DNA from: an uncultured Holdemanella sp.
Lineage (GTDB): Bacteria > Bacillota_I > Bacilli_A > Erysipelotrichales > Erysipelotrichaceae
Direction of reading: 5' to 3'
DNA length: 34,451 nucleotides
Assembly: GCA_900754615.1 (NCBI GenBank)
Contig: CAAEDN010000021.1
Location: forward strand, 1 to 34,451
This document shows positions 8,704 to 15,507 of this stretch, in pieces. The notes below the pieces were generated by a model. That model saw only the letters and a list, made by a program, of their open reading frames with translations, made no database searches and was not told where the DNA came from. The position numbers were made by a program, and so were the translations under genes. Position 1 is the stretch's first letter, and the number at the start of each line of letters is the position of its first letter.

Positions 8704-9340
8704 CATTGTTTTTAACTAGGTATTCATTCGCAAGTTTAAAATGATTGTTTCCAAAGAATCCTCGATAAGCACTTAAAGGACTTGGATGCGGGCTTGTAAG
8801 AATTAAATGCTTTGGATTTGTTAGTAATTTCTTAGATTGAATGGCCTTAGATCCCCATAATAAAAATACAACAGGACCATCTTTTTTGTTGATCCATCGT
8901 AAAGCTTCATTTGTGAAATTCTGCCACCCCATATCTTGGTGAGATAAAGGCTTATGTTCTTCGACTGTAAGAATAGTATTCATTAATAGAACACCCTGTT
9001 TAGCCCAGTCTGTTAAATCGCCTGTACGATGTACAGGTACCCCATATTCATTTTCCAGTTCTTTATACATGTTTTGTAAAGATGGAGGTAAAGGAAAGTT
9101 ACTTGGTACACTAAATGAGTAACCTTGAGCTTGTCCAGGACCATGATATGGATCTTGTCCAAGAATAACAACTTTTGTATCTTTTAATGAAGTTGTTTTA
9201 AAAGCCGCGAAAATATTTTCTTTTGCAGGATAAATGTTTTTTGTCTTATATTCCTTAGCTAAAAAATAGCGTAAATTTAGTAAATAATCTTTTTGTATTT
9301 CTTGATCAAACAATGGATCCCAGTCATTATGCATAATCAT
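8681..9340 (-). CDS. ung: Uracil-DNA glycosylase, family 1
   Basis: Ung removes uracil from DNA and starts base excision repair. The 219-aa protein shows the water-activating motif GQDPYHGPGQAQG, LLMNTILTVEEHKPLSH, VVFLLWGSKA and the DNA-intercalation loop HPSPLSAYRGFFG, all diagnostic for family 1. An open frame extends 30 codons further upstream, but that part would overlap the divergent folC gene and encodes a hydrophobic stretch not found in the family. The ATG at 9340 (or 9334, two codons later) follows AAGAAGTGA and fits the family N-terminus. It is monocistronic and convergent with the degV operon. Confidence 0.95.
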   Translation of the reverse strand: MIMHNDWDPLFDQEIQKDYLLNLRYFLAKEYKTKNIYPAKENIFAAFKTTSLKDTKVVILGQDPYHGPGQAQGYSFSVPSNFPLPPSLQNMYKELENEYGVPVHRTGDLTDWAKQGVLLMNTILTVEEHKPLSHQDMGWQNFTNEALRWINKKDGPVVFLLWGSKAIQSKKLLTNPKHLILTSPHPSPLSAYRGFFGNNHFKLANEYLVKNNETPIQWI

Positions 9341-9361
9341 ATGATTCACTTCTTTCTTTAG

Positions 9362-9370
9362 TGATATAAT
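9362..9370 (+). promoter_or_regulatory. Extended -10 promoter of folC
   Basis: TGATATAAT is a perfect extended -10. It ends only 6 nt before the ATG at 9377, so the expected transcription start coincides with the start codon. Confidence 0.5.
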
Positions 9371-9376
9371 AATACC

Positions 9377-10537
9377 ATGAATGTACAAGAGAAAATTAAT
9401 AAAATGGAAAATTGTCGTGGAAAAAATCACGACCTATTAGTATTTAGACAATGGTTAACAGAAGCGTTGCCAAGTCACATAGCTTTAAAAAAGATTCAGG
9501 TAGCAGGTACAAATGGAAAGGGCAGCACCTCAATTTGGTTAAGAGATTTGTTGATGAAAAAAGGATATAAAGTAGGTGTTTTTACATCTCCGCATTTGAT
9601 TCATCATACAGAAAGAATACGCGTGAATGATACATGTATTTCTTTAGACGATTGGGAAAGAATCTATGATCAATATGAAGCGTTATTCTCATTACATAAG
9701 ATGACTATGTTTGAAATGGATCTATGGATGTCACTAGCCTATTTTATTGAACAAGAAGTAGATTACTGCATTATTGAAGCAGGTATGGGAGGACGTTTGG
9801 ATGCAACAACGGCTTTGGATTATAAAGCTTGTTTAATTACCAATGTAGGCCTTGATCATACGGAATATTTAGGCGATACATTCGAACAGATTGCCTATGA
9901 AAAATCAGGTATATTTAAACCCAATGTTCCAGCTTTGACTACAGAAGATAAACCAGAATGCCAAAAGGTAATGGAACTAGTTGCGGATTATATGAAAACG
10001 CCACTATGTTTTATTGATTGTCAAGAAACAGATGTATTGAGATGGAATGGAATGACATTTCATTTGAATCCACCATTATATCAGGCTAAGAATTTATCCC
10101 TTGCATTAGAAACGTTGAATGTACTAGGAATTTGGCTTGAAGAAAATGAAATTCAACAAGTAATCAATCGTTTTCAATGGGCAGGAAGATATATGATTCT
10201 TAGGAAAGATCCATTGATTCTATTGGATGGTGCACATAATGTACATGGAATCACAGCGTTGACACATTCGTTGAAGGGTTTTAATGGAAAAATCTATTTT
10301 TCAGTATTAAAAGAAAAGGATGCACCACATATGATTGAACTACTGCAATCCATTAGTAAAGATATTACATTAGTAGAAATATCAAGTGCTCGTTTATATC
10401 CGTTAGAAGAATTAGGGTATCCTATTGTTACAGTGGACGAGATGATTTCAAGACTTTTAGATACAAAAGAAGACAGTTTATTATGTGGGTCTCTATATTA
10501 TGTAGGAGAGGTATTGGAAAAATGGGGCAATGTTTGA
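9377..10537 (+). CDS. folC: Folylpolyglutamate synthase / dihydrofolate synthase
   Basis: Mur-ligase-fold enzyme that adds glutamate to folates with ATP, retaining them in the cell, and in many bacteria also makes dihydrofolate. At 386 aa it is slightly shorter than the usual 420-430. Motifs are the P-loop AGTNGKGST near residue 45, TSPHL, IIEAGMGGRLDATTA, TNVGLDHTEYLG, the carbamoyl-Lys region YEKSGIFKP and the C-terminal LDGAHNVHG. The start is uncertain: ATG 9377 has no ribosome binding site and sits at the predicted transcription start, while ATG 9404 also lacks a good site. Divergent from ung; a MarR gene follows. folT lies about 2 kb away on the other strand, giving a small folate neighbourhood. 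Confidence 0.93.
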   Translation: MNVQEKINKMENCRGKNHDLLVFRQWLTEALPSHIALKKIQVAGTNGKGSTSIWLRDLLMKKGYKVGVFTSPHLIHHTERIRVNDTCISLDDWERIYDQYEALFSLHKMTMFEMDLWMSLAYFIEQEVDYCIIEAGMGGRLDATTALDYKACLITNVGLDHTEYLGDTFEQIAYEKSGIFKPNVPALTTEDKPECQKVMELVADYMKTPLCFIDCQETDVLRWNGMTFHLNPPLYQAKNLSLALETLNVLGIWLEENEIQQVINRFQWAGRYMILRKDPLILLDGAHNVHGITALTHSLKGFNGKIYFSVLKEKDAPHMIELLQSISKDITLVEISSARLYPLEELGYPIVTVDEMISRLLDTKEDSLLCGSLYYVGEVLEKWGNV

Positions 10538-10562
10538 CATGCCCTATTTTAGCGCTTACAAT
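10534..10562 (+). promoter_or_regulatory. Sigma-A promoter of the MarR gene
   Basis: TTGACA (10534-10539), a 17-bp spacer and TACAAT (10557-10562) make a near-perfect housekeeping promoter overlapping the folC stop codon. Transcription should start near 10569, about 20 nt before the marR ATG. Confidence 0.8.
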
Positions 10563-10588
10563 GATTCTTACGGAATTGGAGCGATAAT

Positions 10589-11020
10589 ATGTTTACAATA
10601 GAGGAATTTTTACGTGTATCCAATCAAATGAGGGATTATTACGCCAAAAAGATAAAGGATAGTTTTCAAGAATTTAATTTTTCACCAAATGAAATTTCAA
10701 TCTTAATTATTTTAAAAAATAATCCATCTATCACAACGAGCACAGAGTTAAAGGTTGTGTTAGGTGTTTCTAAAACTTTGATTTCTAGAAGTGTAGATTC
10801 ATTAGAGAAAAAAGGTCTTATTTGTATTTGTAGAGATTTAAAAGATAGTCGAGTTTATCATTTACAAATCACAGATGCGTGTAAACCAATTTTAAAGATT
10901 ATCGATGAGGAAATTGGAAAAATTAATAAAACACTATTTTATGATGTGTCTGCTGAGGAAATGAAAAATTTAAAGCAGACGATGAATAAATTACAGAAGC
11001 GAGTTGAAGAAGGAAAATAG
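10589..11020 (+). CDS. MarR family transcriptional regulator
   Basis: Winged-helix repressor of the MarR type, 143 aa. The central segment has the expected helix-turn-helix (LGVSKTLISRSVDSLEKKGLI, about residues 55-75) followed by a wing with DSRVYHLQIT. N- and C-terminal helices would form the dimer. GGAG precedes the start. The gene has its own strong promoter and lies 58 nt upstream of the flavin reductase-rubredoxin gene on the same strand. That gene is the most likely target together with autoregulation; an oxidant or aromatic ligand would be typical but is not shown by the sequence. Confidence 0.9.
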   Translation: MFTIEEFLRVSNQMRDYYAKKIKDSFQEFNFSPNEISILIILKNNPSITTSTELKVVLGVSKTLISRSVDSLEKKGLICICRDLKDSRVYHLQITDACKPILKIIDEEIGKINKTLFYDVSAEEMKNLKQTMNKLQKRVEEGK

Positions 11021-11045
11021 TTATCTAGAATCTAACCAATGAATT

Positions 11046-11054
11046 TGCTACAAT
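11046..11054 (+). promoter_or_regulatory. Extended -10 promoter of the rubredoxin-fusion gene
   Basis: TGCTACAAT fits the extended -10 pattern, 24 nt before the start codon at 11079. The -35 region is weak, consistent with regulated expression. Confidence 0.45.
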
Positions 11055-11078
11055 AATAGTAACAAGGGAGGTGTTCTT

Positions 11079-11696
11079 ATGGATAACACAGTTTTGTATG
11101 ATCTTTCTTATGGTATGTATGCTGTGGGTGTAAAAGATGGCATGCGCGAATGCGGATGTATTGTGAATACTGTATTTCAGGTTTCCACGATAGGACCGCT
11201 AATTGCCTTGAGTATGAACAAAGATAATTATACTTGTTCATTAATTGAAAAAAGTAAATGCTTTTCTTTATCAATCTTGCCTGAAACAATAGATTCACAA
11301 GTCATTACAGATTTAGGTTTTCAGACAGGAAAAGATAAAGATAAGTGGAAAAATTTGAACCATCATTTATTTAAAGAATTGCCTGTTGTAGATGGTGCAT
11401 TAGGGTACATGATGTGTGAAGTACAAAGTCATATGGATGCAGGAACACACTTTGTATTCTTAGCTAAAGTCATTGATGCTAAGAAAGGCGATTCTGGTAA
11501 ACCAATGACCTATGCGTATTATCATAATGTATTAAAACAGAGTGCTCCTGAAAAAGCACCTACTTATAGAAAAGAAGAAAAGTGGGTATGCAGTGTTTGT
11601 GGATATGTATATGATGGGGATGACTTTGAAAATGAACCAGATGATTATGTATGTCCAGTTTGTGGAGCTAAAAAAGACATGTTTAAATTACAATAA
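11079..11696 (+). CDS. Flavin reductase-rubredoxin fusion (high-molecular-weight rubredoxin, Hrb type)
   Basis: Redox protein of 205 aa with an N-terminal FMN-binding flavin reductase-like domain (about 1-155) and a C-terminal rubredoxin domain (about 167-205). The rubredoxin iron ligands are visible as Cys171, Cys174, Cys192 and Cys195 (CSVCGY and CPVCGA). This architecture is that of Hrb of Moorella, which passes electrons from NAD(P)H to a flavodiiron protein (FprA) for O2 or NO detoxification in anaerobes. No flavodiiron gene is in the window. The start follows GGGAGGTG. The MarR regulator upstream may control it. It implies an anaerobe that meets oxygen or nitric oxide. Confidence 0.88.
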   Translation: MDNTVLYDLSYGMYAVGVKDGMRECGCIVNTVFQVSTIGPLIALSMNKDNYTCSLIEKSKCFSLSILPETIDSQVITDLGFQTGKDKDKWKNLNHHLFKELPVVDGALGYMMCEVQSHMDAGTHFVFLAKVIDAKKGDSGKPMTYAYYHNVLKQSAPEKAPTYRKEEKWVCSVCGYVYDGDDFENEPDDYVCPVCGAKKDMFKLQ

Positions 11697-11727
11697 AAAA
11701 GGTGGACCGATTAACGGTTCACCTTTG
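11697..11727. terminator. Bidirectional terminator between hrb-like gene and folT
   Basis: AAAGGTGGACCG (11698-11709) pairs with CGGTTCACCTTT (11715-11726), with one G-U on the plus strand. The minus-strand reading ends in TTTTTTATTG, a good U-tract. The folT stop codon (11713-11711) is in the loop. Confidence 0.75.
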
Positions 11728-12262
11728 GTTTTAACTGGATGCAAGTTTTCATTACTAAATATAAAATTACAACTTGGAATGGTAATGAAATTAAGTTTTT
11801 TACCAGTTTTGGACTTGCAATCACTAGAAATGGAGTCCCCCATAACATAGATGTAAATAGTGTGTTTAAGAACAAACTAACAACTACATCATATGTTATT
11901 CGACATAAGATGACGCGAACCCAAGTGATTTTCTCACAGTTATAGAAGTAAGCTGAGAAAATACATGCACTTGCCATAGTTGAAATCATAAAGATTGGAT
12001 AATATGCACCCACAGGTTTGACCATGTAATTGACTAAATCTAATAGTGGTGCAAGAACTAAGTTTGGAACTGGACCATATAACATGCAGCTAGCAGCTGT
12101 AGCTATTGATGCAAAGCCTAGTTTTAACTGGTTTGTGATTTGGATGGATCCAAACAAGTTAAGAATAACATTTAGGGCAAAAAATAATGCCACACCTACG
12201 ATAACGCGAACATTCTTTAGGGAACGTGCATTTTCTTTTAACATTACAAAGTATTGATTCAT
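11711..12262 (-). CDS. folT: ECF transporter S component, folate-specific (FolT)
   Basis: Membrane substrate-binding subunit of an energy-coupling factor vitamin importer, 183 aa with about six hydrophobic segments. The features fit FolT: a first helix after LKNVRVIVGVALFFALNVIL, the short Leu/Gly-rich LYGPVPNLVLAPLLDLVNY segment, and the C-terminal CRITYDVVVSLFLNTLFTSMLWGTPF followed by LVKNLISLPFQVVIL. The shared ECF module (two ATPases and EcfT) is not in this window. The assignment is strongly supported by the tetrahydrofolate riboswitch directly upstream. AGGAGG lies 11 nt before ATG and is buried in a hairpin, suggesting translational control. Confidence 0.85.
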   Translation of the reverse strand: MNQYFVMLKENARSLKNVRVIVGVALFFALNVILNLFGSIQITNQLKLGFASIATAASCMLYGPVPNLVLAPLLDLVNYMVKPVGAYYPIFMISTMASACIFSAYFYNCEKITWVRVILCRITYDVVVSLFLNTLFTSMLWGTPFLVIASPKLVKNLISLPFQVVILYLVMKTCIQLKPKVNR

Positions 12263-12268
12263 ATATAA

Positions 12269-12315
12269 AAAGACCTCCTTTTTTCCATATTGCGATACAA
12301 AAAAAGAAAGTCTTT
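12269..12315 (-). promoter_or_regulatory. RBS-sequestering hairpin of folT (riboswitch expression platform)
   Basis: Positions 12299-12315 pair with 12269-12285 on the minus-strand RNA: 17 consecutive pairs, three of them G-U, closing a 13-nt loop. The folT Shine-Dalgarno AGGAGGT (12279-12273) lies wholly inside the 3' arm. An alternative helix, GATCGAAAAAA (12328-12318) with TTTTTTTG-T-ATC (12305-12294), would use part of the 5' arm and expose the ribosome binding site. Confidence 0.65.
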
Positions 12316-12331
12316 AATTTTTTCGATCACA

Positions 12332-12427
12332 ACAGCGGGATGCAAAATATGTACCGCAAGAATAACTTTTCGTTCCTTAACCAACTCCCCGTGTTAAAGA
12401 CACTTAACGCACATATTTTTACTCTGT
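12332..12427 (-). ncRNA. Tetrahydrofolate (THF) riboswitch aptamer
   Basis: Read on the minus strand, the region carries the conserved THF-I aptamer elements in order: ACAG-AGUA (start 12427), P2 strand AAAUAUGU (12418-12411), the hallmark GCGUUAAGUGU (12410-12400), the small GUGU/ACAC P3 hairpin, a GGGGAG loop segment, GCGGU, the P2 partner ACAUAUUU (12352-12345), then GCAUCC (12343-12338) and CUGU closing P1. These match the known folT/folE class by order and key bases. It lies just downstream of a consensus promoter and upstream of folT, so THF should repress folate uptake. Confidence 0.88.
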
Positions 12428-12437
12428 ATGCAGTTGA

Positions 12438-12466
12438 ATTATATGTATTAAAAAGAGATCTGTCAA
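12438..12466 (-). promoter_or_regulatory. Consensus sigma-A promoter of folT
   Basis: On the minus strand TTGACA (12466-12461), exactly 17 bp, then TATAAT (12443-12438): both hexamers are perfect. The -35 hexamer lies inside the oppA terminator hairpin (loop and downstream arm). Transcription should start near 12431, directly at the riboswitch. Confidence 0.85.
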
Positions 12467-12477
12467 CAGATCTCTTT
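12447..12477 (-). terminator. oppA terminator
   Basis: An 11-bp perfect stem, AAAGAGATCTG (12452-12462) with CAGATCTCTTT (12467-12477), has tetraloop TCAA and, on the minus strand, a TTTTTAA tail. It lies 5 nt after the oppA stop codon and contains the folT -35 box. Confidence 0.85.
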
Positions 12478-12482
12478 AATTG

Positions 12483-14189
12483 TTATTCGATTGTAGCTTT
12501 GTCTAATGCTTTAACGAAGTCATACAATGCAGCTGTATCTAAGTTTTTGATCTTTTTGTTGTATAGATCATAGTAGCTTAAACCATTGATTGCTACATAT
12601 GGACATAAAGCAGAAACTTTTTCGTAAACTTCTTTATAAGCAGCAGTACTTGCAGCTTGATCAGTTGTGTGTAATGCAGTATCTAATAATGCATCTAAAT
12701 CAGGATCTGATAAACGAGCTGTGTTATCTGTTTGACCAGTTTGGCATAATAAGTTGATACCAGTGTCATCACCTGAAGTAAATTGCCATCCCATGTAGGA
12801 TACTTCCCAATCGTTAACAGTATCATCACCTTGAACAGTTGCAAGCATTGTGTTGAATTCACTTAAGTTCGTTTTGAAATCAACACCAAGTTCATCACCC
12901 CAAGCTTTTTCTAGCATTGGAAGCATAGTATCTAATTGATCTTTACCTTTTGTAGAAACCATACGAACAGTTAATTTTTGTCCATCCTTTTCACGTTTTC
13001 CATCGCTTCCGACTTTCCATCCAGCATCGTCTAAGATTTGTTTAGCTTTTTCGATGTCATAATCATAGTAAGTCATGTTGTCATCTTTTTCTTTACCAGT
13101 AACGATATCACCTAATTGTGATGAAATTGGGTTAGCCATTAATACTGGAACGAAACCAGGTTCAGTTTTCTTAACATCCTTACTTCCTTTAGAGAATGAG
13201 TAGTAGCTATCAACAAATGATTGACGGTCGATCGCATAAGTTAATGCTTGACGTACAGCAGGGTCTGCAGTGGCTCCAGCTTCACAGTTGTAAATAAAGT
13301 ATTGCATTGAACTTGATGCGTAGTTGTTGTAAGTTAAGTTCTTATCTAAGCTTGCAGTACCAACTTTGTCGGCATTATCAGCTTGTGGTAATAAGTCAAC
13401 AGTTCCTTTTTGAAGTTCTTGAAGTTCTGTTGAAGTATCACAAATCTTAATTACAACGTTATCAATTTGGTATTCACCATCTTCAGCTTTAAATTTATCA
13501 TTCTTAACAAATGTGGCAGCTGAATCTTTTTGGAAGTTTTTCAATACATATGGTCCAGTACCAATTGGCTCAGCAGCTTTGTCTTCAAACATCTTTGTAT
13601 CACCTTTTTTGTATTTCTTGAATTGTGAATTAGAGATGATTGGGAATGTACCAACTTGGCTGATTGCATCGATTCTTGGTGTTGCCAAGTGGAAAGCAAC
13701 TGTATAATCATCGATTTTTTCAACACCGCTTAGAGTTTTGGCATCTCCATCGTGATATTCTTTATAACCTTCTAAGTAATCAACATATGTTGAGAAACGA
13801 CCAGTATAGCTTGGATCAGCCATGGCTGTAAATGTCAATACAACATCATCTGCATCTAATTTAGATCCATCAGAGAATTTCACTCCTTTTTTCAATTTGA
13901 ATGTTAATGTTGATCCATCCTCACTAATAGTTGGTTGTTCAGTAGCAAGTTCTGGTTGTAGTTGATTATCGCGATCATAGCTCAACATACTTTGATAAAC
14001 CATTTCAATTACATAATCATCATATACAGTTTGATAATATAATGGAGAGAAAATTCCATTAAAACCTGTGTTTAAACCTACTGTCAATGTTTTACCGTTT
14101 GCACCAGATGATCCACTAGCACAACCAGTCATCATTGCAGCTGCCATACATACGGCACCGGCTTTCTTTAAATAGTGACTTGTTTTCAT
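12483..14189 (-). CDS. Peptide ABC transporter substrate-binding lipoprotein (OppA/SBP_bac_5)
   Basis: Extracytoplasmic solute-binding protein of 568 aa. The N-terminus has a short basic segment, a hydrophobic Ala/Met stretch and the lipobox MTGC with lipidation Cys, so it is anchored to the outer face of the membrane. SBP family 5 features follow: LTVGLNTGF, YQSMLSYD, the conserved LKKGVKFSDGSKLDADDVVLTF, GTGPYVLKNF, and the QALTYAIDRQSFVD segment. No permease or ATPase gene is adjacent, so it is an orphan binding protein that would serve an Opp/Dpp transporter encoded elsewhere. I start at ATG 14189 after AGGTG; a GTG three codons upstream is in frame. A perfect palindrome lies in the 5' region. 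Confidence 0.93.
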   Translation of the reverse strand: MKTSHYLKKAGAVCMAAAMMTGCASGSSGANGKTLTVGLNTGFNGIFSPLYYQTVYDDYVIEMVYQSMLSYDRDNQLQPELATEQPTISEDGSTLTFKLKKGVKFSDGSKLDADDVVLTFTAMADPSYTGRFSTYVDYLEGYKEYHDGDAKTLSGVEKIDDYTVAFHLATPRIDAISQVGTFPIISNSQFKKYKKGDTKMFEDKAAEPIGTGPYVLKNFQKDSAATFVKNDKFKAEDGEYQIDNVVIKICDTSTELQELQKGTVDLLPQADNADKVGTASLDKNLTYNNYASSSMQYFIYNCEAGATADPAVRQALTYAIDRQSFVDSYYSFSKGSKDVKKTEPGFVPVLMANPISSQLGDIVTGKEKDDNMTYYDYDIEKAKQILDDAGWKVGSDGKREKDGQKLTVRMVSTKGKDQLDTMLPMLEKAWGDELGVDFKTNLSEFNTMLATVQGDDTVNDWEVSYMGWQFTSGDDTGINLLCQTGQTDNTARLSDPDLDALLDTALHTTDQAASTAAYKEVYEKVSALCPYVAINGLSYYDLYNKKIKNLDTAALYDFVKALDKATIE

Positions 14190-14223
14190 AATTTGCACCT
14201 ATCCCTTCTTGTGATGTCATTAG

Positions 14224-14237
14224 TGTAAAGCTTTACA
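14224..14237. promoter_or_regulatory. Palindromic operator candidate upstream of oppA
   Basis: TGTAAAGCTTTACA is a perfect 14-bp palindrome 35 nt before the oppA start codon. Its centre is GC rather than CG, so it is not a standard cre. Further upstream, AATTTACA boxes occur at 14255-14263 (+), 14278-14286 (inverted) and 14293-14300 (+). Confidence 0.4.
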
Positions 14238-14411
14238 GAAAGAAATGCAAGCATAATTTACATTAATTTTCATTTGTATGTAAATTAATTACAATTTACA
14301 CAAAATGTACATAAAATATGAACAATATGTTATTTAATGTATACACATTTTATGAATAAACTATGAGAAAAAGTTCACATTGTTTTTGTGGTAAATAAAG
14401 CATTTTTGGAC

Positions 14412-14417
14412 TATACT
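14412..14417 (+). promoter_or_regulatory. Putative -10 of pta
   Basis: TATACT at 14412-14417 lies 26 nt before the pta start codon. No good -35 is seen at 16-18 bp. The 245-nt region between oppA and pta must hold both divergent promoters. Confidence 0.35.
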
Positions 14418-14443
14418 TTGATAGAAAAGAGGTAGTTAAAGTT

Positions 14444-15415
14444 ATGATTATTGATGAATTAGAAAAAAAGGTCCAAGGGAAGGGAGTACGTATCGTATTC
14501 ACTGAAGGATGGGATCCACGTGTACAAAAGGCAGCTATTGATTTGAAAAACAATGATGTTGTTTGTCCAGTATTATTAGGAACTCCAGAAGAAATTGCAG
14601 GTTGTGCACAAAAAAATAGTTTAAATGTTGAAGGAATCGAACAAATCGATCCAAATAATTTCGAACATATGGATGAAATGGTTCGTAAAATGGTTGAGTT
14701 GCGTCGTGGTAAAATGGACGAAGAAAAAGTTCGTACAGCATTGAAGAGCACAAACTATTTTGGAACTATGTTAGTTCAAATGGGATATGCTGATGGTTTA
14801 TTAGGTGGTGCTACATATTCTACAGCGGATACTGTACGTCCAGCATTACAATTGGTAAAAGCAGCTCCAGGAAACAAATTAGTTTCTTCTTGCTTTATTT
14901 TAATTAAAGAAGAATCTCAATTGATCATGGGTGACTGCTCAATTAACATCAACCCTAACACTGATGATTTAGTAGAAATCACAATGCAAACAGCTAAGTC
15001 AGCTCGTCAATTTGGTGTAGAACCAAAAGTTGCATTATTATCATATTCAACAATGGGTAGTGCAAAAGGTGAATGTGTTGCTAAGATGACTGAAGCAAGT
15101 GATCGTTTACGTCGTATTGCTGATTTTGATGTTGATGGAGAAATGCAATTTGACTGTGCAGTAAGTGAAGAAGTTGCTAAATTAAAAGCACCTGAATCAA
15201 AGGTTGCTGGTCACGCAAATACATTTATCTTCCCTAACTTATCAAGTGGAAACATTGGATATAAGATTGCTGCTCGTTTAGGTGGATATGAAGCGGTAGG
15301 ACCAATCTTACAAGGATTGAATGCACCAATCAATGACTTGTCTCGTGGATGTACTTCAGATGAAATCTACAAGATGGCTATTGTAACTGCTGCTCAAAAA
15401 GATATGGATATCTAA
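14444..15415 (+). CDS. pta: Phosphate acetyltransferase
   Basis: Pta converts acetyl-CoA and phosphate to acetyl phosphate, the first step of acetate fermentation and substrate-level ATP formation. The 323-aa protein is the short, single-domain form, without the N-terminal regulatory domain of the 700-aa enteric enzyme. Visible family features are IVFTEGWDPRVQKAA, LGGATYSTADTVRPALQ, LLSYSTMGSAKGE and the C-terminal HANTFIFPNLSSGNIGYK with GPILQGLNAPINDLSRGC. The start ATG follows AGAGGT. No acetate kinase gene is adjacent, so ackA must lie elsewhere. Monocistronic with its own terminator. With pfkA and pyk it indicates mixed-acid fermentation. Confidence 0.96.
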   Translation: MIIDELEKKVQGKGVRIVFTEGWDPRVQKAAIDLKNNDVVCPVLLGTPEEIAGCAQKNSLNVEGIEQIDPNNFEHMDEMVRKMVELRRGKMDEEKVRTALKSTNYFGTMLVQMGYADGLLGGATYSTADTVRPALQLVKAAPGNKLVSSCFILIKEESQLIMGDCSININPNTDDLVEITMQTAKSARQFGVEPKVALLSYSTMGSAKGECVAKMTEASDRLRRIADFDVDGEMQFDCAVSEEVAKLKAPESKVAGHANTFIFPNLSSGNIGYKIAARLGGYEAVGPILQGLNAPINDLSRGCTSDEIYKMAIVTAAQKDMDI

Positions 15416-15440
15416 TTTAAATAATTATATTTTCGATAAA

Positions 15441-15467
15441 AGAATCTCAATTGAGGTTCTTTTTTTC
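15441..15467 (+). terminator. pta terminator
   Basis: AGAATCTC (15441-15448) pairs with GAGGTTCT (15453-15460) around AATT, followed by six T. Confidence 0.85.
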
Positions 15468-15474
15468 ATATCAT

Positions 15475-15503
15475 CAAAAAAAAGAGATGAATGTCTCATC
15501 TCT
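15475..15503 (-). terminator. mgtE terminator
   Basis: AGAGATGA (15483-15490) pairs with TCATCTCT (15496-15503). On the minus strand an eight-T tract follows. It is placed 4 nt after the mgtE stop and faces the pta terminator. Confidence 0.85.
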
Positions 15504-15507
15504 AAAG

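Noticed and set aside
9341..9430. N-terminal extension of ung by 30 codons
   Set aside because: It would overlap the divergent folC promoter and gene, encodes a hydrophobic stretch absent from the family, and better starts exist at 9340/9334.
12226..12573. Plus-strand open frame of 115 codons across folT start, riboswitch and oppA end
   Set aside because: It runs antisense over the conserved THF aptamer, promoter and terminator; no ribosome binding site and no family resemblance.
14224..14237. Palindrome before oppA considered as a cre site
   Set aside because: The centre is GC rather than the required CG, so CcpA binding is not supported; kept as an unassigned operator candidate.
14350..14751. 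133-codon minus-strand frame overlapping the pta start
   Set aside because: Antisense to conserved pta sequence, no ribosome binding site; Ser/Phe/Thr composition typical of shadow frames.
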